Source of the DNA: Minisyncoccota bacterium | Lineage (GTDB): Bacteria; Patescibacteriota; Minisyncoccia; Phycocordibacterales; CAIJYI01 | Length of the DNA: 29,194 nt | Reading direction: 5' to 3' | NCBI GenBank assembly: GCA_023229825.1 | Contig: JALNYN010000015.1 | Coordinates: 1 to 29,194, forward strand | Part shown: piece after piece, positions 21,911 through 27,645 of the stretch | How positions within the stretch are numbered: the stretch's first letter is position 1 | How the letters are laid out: each line of letters opens with the position of its first letter | Translations under genes and position numbers: made by a program | The notes under the pieces: generated by a model | The model's input: the letters and a program-made list of their open reading frames with translations, nothing else | What the model was told of the DNA's origin: nothing | Databases searched by the model: none

Positions 21911-22651
21911 TTAAAACTGATTCACAAATCTCAGATCCCCCGAATAAAAAAGTCTTACATCATCAATTCCGTATCGAAGCATTGTGAGTCTTTCAATTCC
22001 AACTCCGAACGCGAACCCCTGCCATTCATTCGGATTTATGCCACCGCTCTCCAGCACTTTCGGATGCACCATTCCTGCGCCCATGATCTCTATCCAGCCG
22101 GTTTGTTTGCAGATGTTGCATCCTTTTCCCTCGCACTTGAAACACGACATATCTATCTCAACCCCCGGTTCGACGAAAGGAAAAAAGCTCGGACGGAAAC
22201 GGATGTCGATCTGTTTTCCGAAAAATTTCATGAAAAATTTGGATAGCACCCATTTCATGTTGGCGAGCGAAATATCCTTCCCGACCATTAAACCCTCCGC
22301 CTGAAAAAATTGCGTTTCGTGAGTCGCGTCGGTCGCCTCATAGCGAAAAACTTTCCCGGGCGCAATAATGGCGAACGGCGGTTTGTGCGTTTCCATATAG
22401 CGCACCTGAACAGGCGACGTATGCGTCCGCAGGAGCTTGCCCGCGTTTTTCGGCTTAAGCCAAAAGGTATCCCACATGTCGCGCGCCGGATGATCGGCAG
22501 GGATGTTCAGTGCGTCAAAATTATAGAATTCGGTTTCCATCTCCGGACCCTCCACAACCTCAAAACCCAGCTTTGAAAATATCTGTCCTATTTCCGTTAT
22601 CATTTGGGGCATAAGGTGAATATGCCCTTGTTTTTCATTATTGTTGTCCAT
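21911..22651 (-). CDS. pheS: phenylalanyl-tRNA synthetase alpha subunit (short form)
   Basis: A 246-aa catalytic subunit; typical PheS has about 330-350 residues. The missing part is the N-terminal coiled coil that contacts tRNA-Phe. Class II motifs are intact: GFEVVEGPEMETEFYNFDAL with HPARDMWDTFW, motif 2 GKVFRYEATDATHETQFFQ, and motif 3 GFAFGVGIERLTMLRYGIDD. A Cys-rich segment (CFKCEGKGCNICKQTGW) looks like a zinc knuckle. The promoter's -10 ends 6 nt before the ATG, so it is probably leaderless. It is followed on the same strand by the metalloprotease gene and pheT. Confidence 0.95.
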   Translation of the reverse strand: MDNNNEKQGHIHLMPQMITEIGQIFSKLGFEVVEGPEMETEFYNFDALNIPADHPARDMWDTFWLKPKNAGKLLRTHTSPVQVRYMETHKPPFAIIAPGKVFRYEATDATHETQFFQAEGLMVGKDISLANMKWVLSKFFMKFFGKQIDIRFRPSFFPFVEPGVEIDMSCFKCEGKGCNICKQTGWIEIMGAGMVHPKVLESGGINPNEWQGFAFGVGIERLTMLRYGIDDVRLFYSGDLRFVNQF

Positions 22652-22657
22652 CAGTCA

Positions 22658-22686
22658 ATTATGGCAAAAAAACAGACAAATTCCAA
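22658..22686 (-). promoter_or_regulatory. pheS promoter, leaderless type
   Basis: TTGGAA (22681-22686), 17 bp, CATAAT (22658-22663), 6 nt before the ATG. Confidence 0.5.
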
Positions 22687-22698
22687 GTGTTTTTTATG

Positions 22699-22736
22699 AA
22701 AAAATCCCCGACGGTCCAAAATGGATCGCCGGGGAA
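22699..22736 (-). terminator. terminator of the gene at 22743
   Basis: Minus strand: TCCCCGGCGATCC, ATTTT loop, GGACCGTCGGGGA and a T run, directly after the stop codon. Confidence 0.9.
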
Positions 22737-22742
22737 AATACG

Positions 22743-23408
22743 TTATGCCGATCTAATTCCGGCTACCTCTTTTTCGAATTCATCATCTTTATCAAGAACA
22801 TTTTCTTTTTCATTTTGTCGGATCCGCGCAATTTCCGCCATGAAGAGCAATTTGTCTTGTGGTGATGGTGGATCGGGCGATTTATACATCTCCCATTCAT
22901 CCAATTTAGGCGGTTTATATACCGTTACTTTTCCCCCGAATATAGTCACAATGTAATTTACCATAAGAGCCGGGTGATGAGAGAAAAGTTCTTTCTCGTT
23001 TTCTTTTTCCAACCTGAGCACCGCCTGATAGACCGCTTCATGCTCTATTTCAACATCGTAGGATGGTTTTGGGAACCAGTTTTTCCACGTCCGTTTTGAA
23101 GCTGGGAAGTGTTTAACTCCGACCTCGCCTACATAAAAACCGAAGCTATTGATGAATATGATTCGTTCGCGAACCGTGCCGGTTTTTCTTAATAAAAGAT
23201 TTTCATTTACACGGCTTGTCTTTAAATCAATTACGACGGCTGGTAGATAGTCTTTAAGAAACGAATATTCATGGAGATATGCTCTAAGTTTTCCATCGGA
23301 AACGCCTATGAGTTTTACATCCGATTTTGTATTAGCTTTTTTATTCACTTTATTGCTCCTCGCCGCATCTCGCGACGATTGGTTGCCCCGATATCTCACC
23401 GGTGACAA
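22743..23408 (-). CDS. hypothetical protein, 221 aa
   Basis: No family is recognised. The N-terminal 30 residues are basic (Arg/Lys/Asn-rich). The middle has beta-rich stretches (YLPAVVIDLKTSRVNENLLL, ERIIFINSFGFYVGEVGV) and the end is acidic and helical. VVIDLKTSR has a faint resemblance to the D...ExK core of PD-(D/E)XK proteins, but not enough to call it. The first usable codon is a TTG at 23408, with an in-frame stop just upstream; a GTG four codons in is an alternative. A good promoter lies at 23469-23497 and a strong terminator follows, so it is expressed alone. Confidence 0.7.
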   Translation of the reverse strand: MSPVRYRGNQSSRDAARSNKVNKKANTKSDVKLIGVSDGKLRAYLHEYSFLKDYLPAVVIDLKTSRVNENLLLRKTGTVRERIIFINSFGFYVGEVGVKHFPASKRTWKNWFPKPSYDVEIEHEAVYQAVLRLEKENEKELFSHHPALMVNYIVTIFGGKVTVYKPPKLDEWEMYKSPDPPSPQDKLLFMAEIARIRQNEKENVLDKDDEFEKEVAGIRSA

Positions 23409-23468
23409 AAGGAGTCCCGTCGATCATCTCGAAAGACGGAGTCTGGTCGTCAATGTACGACTGAAAAT

Positions 23469-23497
23469 AGAATAACACATGTTTAATACTATTGCAA
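23469..23497 (-). promoter_or_regulatory. promoter of the gene at 22743-23408
   Basis: TTGCAA (23492-23497), 17 bp, TATTCT (23469-23474) with an extended -10 TGT. Confidence 0.7.
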
Positions 23498-23556
23498 GCA
23501 TGCATTTGACATTATAATATTTTGTTGTTACTTATTTTTTTATAAAATTTCAATTT

Positions 23557-23594
23557 CTACAAGGTTAGTCCTTGTACAAGGACTAACCTTGTAG
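23557..23594. repeat. perfect 38-bp palindrome near tRNA-Thr
   Basis: A zero-loop palindrome centred on GTAC, with arm CTACAAGGTTAGTCCTTGT. It has no T tract and is separate from the tRNA terminator beside it. Confidence 0.9.
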
Positions 23595-23602
23595 GCCCGA
23601 CT

Positions 23603-23627
23603 AAAAAATCCCCTACAGGGGATTTTT
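23603..23627. terminator. terminator after tRNA-Thr
   Basis: AAAAATCCCC, 4-nt loop, GGGGATTTTT; the T tract on the minus strand ends the tRNA transcript. Confidence 0.88.
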
Positions 23628-23631
23628 CTTG

Positions 23632-23704
23632 AGCCACTTCTCGGGTTTGAACCGAGGACCTACGGTTTACAAAACCGTTGCTCTACCAACTGAGCTAAAG
23701 TGGC
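23632..23704 (-). tRNA. tRNA-Thr (anticodon UGU)
   Basis: A 73-nt cloverleaf on the minus strand: acceptor GCCACTT/AAGTGGC, D arm GCTCAGTTGGTAGAGC, anticodon stem ACGGT/ACCGT with loop TTTGTAA (anticodon TGT), and T arm CTCGG/CCGAG with loop TTCAAAC. CCA is not encoded. It lies downstream of the rpsB-tsf genes and close to a terminator. Confidence 0.96.
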
Positions 23705-23782
23705 ACTGCTTCGCTCTCCGCTTTGCTACAAGCTACGCAGTGCAGGCGCTTGCGTTGTTCATAAGTAAAGTTAAAAACGAAA

Positions 23783-24184
23783 CTACACTCCTGTTTTTTC
23801 TCCTTTATTAAATCGTGCTCTGATCTTTTTCTTATGTTCCGCTATATCCTTAAGAAAAAATGATGATGTTCCCTGCAGATCTTTTTCGGGATTTTTCTTT
23901 ACTAACGCTTCTTCCATACTGGAAACAGTGTGCCGCATCCACTTTCTCATTTTATCGATCACAATGATCACCAAGCGAAGGAAAAGCGACAGAAAACGCA
24001 TACTCCATTGTCGGCTTTCTTCCCATGCTTTTTTCTCCCATTCCGTAAAAACATGGAGCTGTCGTGAAATCCCTTCACCATCGGGAAACGGTATTTTCCC
24101 ATTTTTCAATTCCCATAATCGAAAGCCGATCATTGAGGAAAGCATAATGAGCGAAACGACAAAAATTGAAGTTAAAATAAACAT
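23783..24184 (-). CDS. small membrane-anchored protein, 133 aa, unknown function
   Basis: One N-terminal hydrophobic helix (residues 1-24, MFILTSIFVVSLIMLSSMIG), then a charged, largely helical body (HVFTEWEKKAWEESRQW) with a second hydrophobic stretch (FLSLFLRLVIIVI) and a Lys-rich end. No family recognised. It follows tsf by 88 nt, which hold a weak hairpin, and precedes tRNA-Thr, so it may be read with either. Confidence 0.7.
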   Translation of the reverse strand: MFILTSIFVVSLIMLSSMIGFRLWELKNGKIPFPDGEGISRQLHVFTEWEKKAWEESRQWSMRFLSLFLRLVIIVIDKMRKWMRHTVSSMEEALVKKNPEKDLQGTSSFFLKDIAEHKKKIRARFNKGEKTGV

Positions 24185-24215
24185 AGTTGTTAAGTATATG
24201 GTGCACGTATATGGG

Positions 24216-24246
24216 AAAGGACCGCTAAGTGACCGTCGGCCTTTTT
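24216..24246 (-). terminator. weak hairpin after tsf
   Basis: Minus strand: AAAAAGGCCG, 12-nt loop, CGGTCCTTT followed by CCC, not by a T run, so termination would be partial. A single TATCAGG unit lies just before it. Confidence 0.35.
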
Positions 24247-24272
24247 CCTGATACTAACCCCTTATACGTCGA

Positions 24273-24860
24273 CTACCGCGCTACGCTGAAACGAACGAAC
24301 TTCGCAACTTCTGTTCTCTCTCCGAATTTCTGTACGGCTCCTTTTGTGAGGTCCAAGATCGTCACAGTTTCATCTTTAATATACGGCTGTTCAAGCAAAA
24401 CTTTGGTTTTCAGGTAATCATTTATCTTTCCTTCAAGGATCTTCGCCTGCATCTCGGCAGGTTTATCCTTCGGAATTTCCTCCGTGAGAGTATCGGTAAC
24501 AAGCGCCATCTCCTCCTTTGGCACATCCTCTCTTTTGAGATACGTGGGATTAGTTGCCGCAACATGCATGGCGATGTTGTACGCCAACTTCATGAATTCT
24601 TCGTTCTTTGCGACAAAATCCGTTTCGCAGGACAGTATTACCATTGAACCGACTCCGTGATTGCTGTGAACATACGAAGCAACGGTTCCCGACCCGAGAT
24701 TTCTCTCAGCCTTTTTGGATGCGACATCTCCGCTGATCTTTCGAAGCAGGAGGATAGCCTTTTCCATGTCGCCGTTCGATTCTTCAAGAGCTTTTTTGCA
24801 TTGTACGACCGGCACGCCGGTAACATCGCGAAGCTCCCGAATTTGTTCTGTGGTTATCAT
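24273..24860 (-). CDS. tsf: elongation factor Ts
   Basis: A 195-aa nucleotide exchange factor for EF-Tu. The N-terminal UBA-like module (MITTEQIRELRDVTGVPVVQ, CKKALEESNGDMEKAILLL) is followed by the core with the conserved CETDFVAKNEEF and a short C-terminal part. Length is near the short type found in several phyla, without the second core subdomain of E. coli EF-Ts. It follows rpsB by about 92 nt in the usual rpsB-tsf order. Confidence 0.97.
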   Translation of the reverse strand: MITTEQIRELRDVTGVPVVQCKKALEESNGDMEKAILLLRKISGDVASKKAERNLGSGTVASYVHSNHGVGSMVILSCETDFVAKNEEFMKLAYNIAMHVAATNPTYLKREDVPKEEMALVTDTLTEEIPKDKPAEMQAKILEGKINDYLKTKVLLEQPYIKDETVTILDLTKGAVQKFGERTEVAKFVRFSVAR

Positions 24861-24909
24861 AATAAAAATTGAGTGAGATTATTAATAAGAAAAAAGTAAC
24901 GAAAAGTTT

Positions 24910-24955
24910 CTCCGTAATTCTATTTTCTATTTTCGATTCTCTATTCTCTATTTTA
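24910..24955. repeat. short-unit tandem repeat between rpsB and tsf
   Basis: Degenerate tandem units of the type TTCTATTTTC and TCTCTATTC on the plus strand, filling much of the rpsB-tsf gap and touching the rpsB stop codon. Confidence 0.75.
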
Positions 24956-25621
24956 CTTGTTTCTGTACGCTTCGACAAGTTGATTGAGGACGAGTTCGAT
25001 GCTTTTTGTAGAGCTGTCGTTTCCGGGGATCGGATAAATGGCGTCGGTGTAATCGCAGTCTGTGTTCATAAGAGCAATAACCGGTACGCCGACCTTCTTC
25101 GCTTCAGCAATGGCATTCTTTTCTTTTTTCGGATCGATCACAATCAGCGCGGCCGGACGTTCTGTCATATCGGCAAGTCCGCCAAAAAGTTTCTCAAGCC
25201 GGTCTTCTTCCCACTGCAGAATGAGGCGTTCCTTTTTTGTGTAAACATCGAGCTCTCCTTTTTCTTTTTTGCTGGCCAGGTCCTTCATCCTCGCAATTCG
25301 TTTTTTGATCTCCGGGAAGTTAGTGAAAATTCCTCCGACCCAGCGTTCGACAACGTACGGCATATTGAGCGCATCGGCAGCCGCTCTCGTGGCAACCTTC
25401 GCTTCGCTTTTTGTCCCGACGAACAATACCTTTTTTCCACCCAAAGAAAGCCCTTTCAGAACCTCCTTCACTTTCGCCAAGTGTTCTTGAGTCAGTTCCA
25501 GATTGATAATATCAACACGATTCTTCGTACCGTAAATAACCGGCTTCATCGAAGGATGGCGGCTTGAGCGTGAATAACCGAAGTGTACGCCCGCTTTAAA
25601 CATTTCGTCGAGAATATCCAT
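24953..25621 (-). CDS. rpsB: 30S ribosomal protein S2
   Basis: A 222-aa protein from the ATG at 25621 (MDILDEMFKAGVHFGYSRSS). The frame is open 27 codons upstream, but S2 proteins align from this ATG, and the promoter at 25671-25699 lies inside the longer version. Conserved S2 features: GVHFGY, HLAKVKEVLKG, VLFVGTKSEAK, ERWVGGIFTNFPEI, ALIVIDPKKEKNAIAEAKK and PIPGNDSSTKSI. The leader is about 45 nt, AT-rich and without a Shine-Dalgarno. Confidence 0.97.
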   Translation of the reverse strand: MDILDEMFKAGVHFGYSRSSRHPSMKPVIYGTKNRVDIINLELTQEHLAKVKEVLKGLSLGGKKVLFVGTKSEAKVATRAAADALNMPYVVERWVGGIFTNFPEIKKRIARMKDLASKKEKGELDVYTKKERLILQWEEDRLEKLFGGLADMTERPAALIVIDPKKEKNAIAEAKKVGVPVIALMNTDCDYTDAIYPIPGNDSSTKSIELVLNQLVEAYRNK

Positions 25622-25670
25622 ATCTTTATTTTTATCTATTATTACTGTTTTTAATTGATCAGTGCTATTT

Positions 25671-25699
25671 ATCCTACCAAAGAAGTTATAATTATGCAA
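25671..25699 (-). promoter_or_regulatory. rpsB promoter
   Basis: TTGCAT (25694-25699), 17 bp, TAGGAT (25671-25676) on the minus strand. Confidence 0.65.
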
Positions 25700-25735
25700 C
25701 ATTTACACACTTTTCGCTTGACCATGGCACAAATC

Positions 25736-25764
25736 TGGACAAACAGCAAAGTTTATGCTATGAA
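25736..25764 (+). promoter_or_regulatory. promoter of a putative small RNA
   Basis: TGGACA (25736-25741), 17 bp, TATGAA (25759-25764) with an extended -10 TGC, divergent from the rpsB promoter. Confidence 0.5.
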
Positions 25765-25770
25765 AAGCAG

Positions 25771-25930
25771 GAAGAGTGAGTAAAAATGATTTTAAGGCAT
25801 AGTGTTTCAGGTTTATTTGCCGACAATGGACACTATTCATTTGAAACAATATTCTCATTTATTCAGACCATCAACAATTTCCGCGGTTGATCCGCAAACC
25901 CGGAACTCATGCGAGTTCGGGGGTTTTTTT
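25771..25930 (+). ncRNA. putative structured small RNA, about 160 nt
   Basis: A plus-strand promoter and a strong intrinsic terminator frame a stretch with no plausible protein (the open frame here has no protein-like character). It can fold as a long hairpin: GAGTAAA plus TGA pairs with TCATTTATTC, then GTTTCA with TGAAAC, leaving a mid-stem bubble and a large apex; ATCAAC/GTTGAT forms a second hairpin before the terminator. A stem with a central bubble resembles 6S RNA in outline only. No SRP, tmRNA or RNase P core motif is seen. Confidence 0.4.
25897..25930 (+). terminator. plus-strand terminator
   Basis: GAACTC, ATGC loop, GAGTTC extended by CCC/GGG pairs, then seven T residues. No protein gene precedes it on this strand, which is the main reason to suspect the small RNA. 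Confidence 0.85.
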
Positions 25931-25960
25931 GATAAGTGCGATAAACCAGAGCCGCTACAC

Positions 25961-26015
25961 CAAGGACTCCCCTTTCCCCGTCGCCTCACCGGCTCCTCCT
26001 TAAGGGAAGTCCTTG
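25961..26015. other. GC-rich hairpin of unknown role downstream of prfA
   Basis: CAAGGACTCCCCTT and AAGGGAAGTCCTTG pair over 13 bp with one mismatch around a 27-nt pyrimidine-rich loop that holds a smaller GCC/GGC stem. On the minus strand it lies in the prfA 3' region; no T tract follows. With the putative small RNA and the ACTAAAA repeat it makes up the 461-base gap between rpsB and prfA. Confidence 0.6.
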
Positions 26016-26047
26016 TTTCCGCTCATTACTCAAACGCTCGTTCGTTG

Positions 26048-26077
26048 TCTAAAAACTGAAAACTAAAAACTAAAAAC
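26048..26077. repeat. ACTAAAA-type tandem repeat next to prfA
   Basis: Tandem AAAACTGA and AAACTAAA units (about four) followed by seven T, just beyond the prfA stop codon. Confidence 0.75.
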
Positions 26078-26082
26078 TTTTT

Positions 26083-27066
26083 TTATTCTTCGTCTTCCGT
26101 CCCCACTTCTCCGCCCTCGCTCACCTCTTTCAGAGATTGAATGATCGGGCCGATATTGCCCGCCAAAATTTTTTCCAAGTTATGCCATGATTGTTTGATG
26201 CGATGATCCGTCACGCGGTCTTGGAGAGTATTGTACGTTCTGATTTTTTCCGAACGATCGCCGGTACCAATCTGATTTTTTCTATCCGCCGCGTATTTTT
26301 TGCTTTCTTCTTCGTCTTTCAAGGCCTGCAATTTGGAAACAAGAAGCAGCATCGCTTTTTCACGGTTTTGAAGCTGGCTTCGTTCGCTTTGGCAGCGTAT
26401 GGCAAGACCGGTCGGTTTGTAGATCAAACGCACAGCGGTTTCAACCTTATTCACGTTCTGTCCGCCCGCTCCGCCCGAGTGAGTGTATTCCATTTCAATA
26501 TCGGCGGGATTTATCTCGATGGTCGTCTTCTTAAAAACAGGCATCACGGCGACCGATGCGGTACTGGTATGGATGCGGCCGTTCTTTTCCGTATCGGGAA
26601 TTCTCTGTACGCGATGCACTCCCATTTCATACTGAAGTTCTTTCCACACGCCATCGCCTTTTATTTCAAACACGCCCTCTTTGTATCCGCCGTGCTCAGA
26701 AACCGATTCATCGATCTTTCGAAACGACCAGCCTTTCGAAACGGCATATCCCTGATACATAACCGCCAGGTCGGCAGCAAAAAGCGCCGCTTCTTCTCCT
26801 CCGGCTCCGGCGCGAATTTCCATGATGAGATCCGACGGACCGTTTCCGTCGTCTTCGTCTTTCGGAGAGAGAATATTTTCCATCTGCTCCCAAGCATCGC
26901 TTTTCCGTTTCTCAAGCATTTTCAAGTCTTCTTCCGCAAGCGTCTTCATATCGGGATCACTTTCCGTAAGCGCGCGAAGATCCGTTTCTTCTTTCAGAAG
27001 GCGTTCATATTCTTCGGCGAGGAATTTGGTTTTATGATCTTTTTTAAAATCGTCTAAGCTCATCAT
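26083..27066 (-). CDS. prfA: peptide chain release factor 1
   Basis: A 327-aa class I release factor that reads UAA and UAG. The GGQ peptidyl-hydrolysis motif is at residues 201-203 (HSGGAGGQNVNKVETAVRL). The codon-recognition tripeptide region reads RIPDTEKNGRIHTS, so the PxT motif is PDT (157-159) where E. coli has PAT; RF2 would have SPF here. The N-terminal domain is shorter than the usual 360-aa form. It precedes no methyltransferase gene (prmC). UGA stops in this window imply an RF2 elsewhere. Confidence 0.96.
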   Translation of the reverse strand: MMSLDDFKKDHKTKFLAEEYERLLKEETDLRALTESDPDMKTLAEEDLKMLEKRKSDAWEQMENILSPKDEDDGNGPSDLIMEIRAGAGGEEAALFAADLAVMYQGYAVSKGWSFRKIDESVSEHGGYKEGVFEIKGDGVWKELQYEMGVHRVQRIPDTEKNGRIHTSTASVAVMPVFKKTTIEINPADIEMEYTHSGGAGGQNVNKVETAVRLIYKPTGLAIRCQSERSQLQNREKAMLLLVSKLQALKDEEESKKYAADRKNQIGTGDRSEKIRTYNTLQDRVTDHRIKQSWHNLEKILAGNIGPIIQSLKEVSEGGEVGTEDEE

Positions 27067-27094
27067 AGTTTGTTACATAAATTTTACAATAAAG

Positions 27095-27204
27095 ATACCA
27101 ATATACGAATGGGTACCAATATACGAATGGCAACGAATGACGCCGACGGTTGTATTCCGTATTCGTATTCATTCGTATATTGGTACCCATTCGTATATTA
27201 GTAT
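27095..27204 (+). repeat. intergenic inverted-repeat element, family A, copy 4
   Basis: Two 16-mers ATACCAATATACGAAT (from 27095 and near 27113), GGCAACGAATG, core with GCCGACGG, CCGTATTCGTATT, and two inverse 16-mers ending at 27204. Orientation plus. It lies between prfA and rpmE. Confidence 0.92.
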
Positions 27205-27222
27205 CGGTATTTTGTGCCACAG

Positions 27223-27246
27223 AAAAAACGCCTCGTTTCCTTGGCG
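27223..27246 (-). terminator. rpmE terminator
   Basis: Minus strand: CGCC, inner weak pairs, GGCG then six T residues, shortly after the rpmE stop codon. The stem is short. Confidence 0.55.
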
Positions 27247-27262
27247 CCTTTCACAAAATACG

Positions 27263-27484
27263 CTACTTTCCTTTCTTCGGAGCGGCGGCTGCTTTTCGCG
27301 CTTTGAATTTCTCCACGCGTCCGGCGGTGTCCATCATCTTGGCATTGCCCGTATAAAAAGGATGGCATTGGCTGCAAATTTCGAGATGCATCTCTTTTTG
27401 AGTGGAACCAACGGCAAAAGAAGCTCCGCATACGCAGGTAGCCTTGGCATCCGGATAATATGTAGGATGAATTGCTTTCTTCAT
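27263..27484 (-). CDS. rpmE: 50S ribosomal protein L31 (zinc-binding type)
   Basis: A 73-aa L31. Cys17 and Cys19 (ATCVCGASF) and Cys37 and Cys40 (EICSQCHPFYTG) form the zinc site of the C+ type. The start MKKAIHPTYYPDAKATCVCG is typical and the Lys/Ala-rich end is usual. Family A inverted repeats stand on both sides (27095-27204 and 27530-27645) in the same orientation. The promoter gives a probably leaderless mRNA. Confidence 0.97.
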   Translation of the reverse strand: MKKAIHPTYYPDAKATCVCGASFAVGSTQKEMHLEICSQCHPFYTGNAKMMDTAGRVEKFKARKAAAAPKKGK

Positions 27485-27492
27485 AATGATGT

Positions 27493-27521
27493 ACTATAGC
27501 GTAAAACTCAATTTATTGCAA
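27493..27521 (-). promoter_or_regulatory. rpmE promoter, leaderless type
   Basis: TTGCAA (27516-27521), 17 bp, TATAGT (27493-27498), 8 nt before the ATG. It lies 9 bp from repeat copy 5. Confidence 0.75.
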
Positions 27522-27529
27522 ATCCCGCT

Positions 27530-27645
27530 ATACCAATATACGAATTTGTACCAATATACAAATGGCAACGAATACGACAACGAACGATCGTAACCGTCCG
27601 TATTCGTATTCATTCGTATATTGGCATAAATTCGTATATTGGTAT
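27530..27645 (+). repeat. intergenic inverted-repeat element, family A, copy 5
   Basis: ATACCAATATACGAAT (27530-27545), a second unit with one change, GGCAACGAATACG, core ACAACGAACGATCG, CCGTCCGTATTCGTATT, then two inverse 16-mers ending at 27645. Orientation plus. The right end touches the stop codon of the lytic transglycosylase gene. Confidence 0.92.

Noticed and set aside
25945..26020. SRP RNA
   Set aside because: The conserved domain IV tetraloop and its flanking sequence are absent.
25802..26059. Plus-strand frame of 85 codons downstream of a promoter
   Set aside because: It crosses a strong terminator and a hairpin and has no protein-like pattern; a structured RNA explains the region better.
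26191..27057. Plus-strand frame of 288 codons
   Set aside because: Antisense to prfA, whose RF1 motifs are unambiguous.
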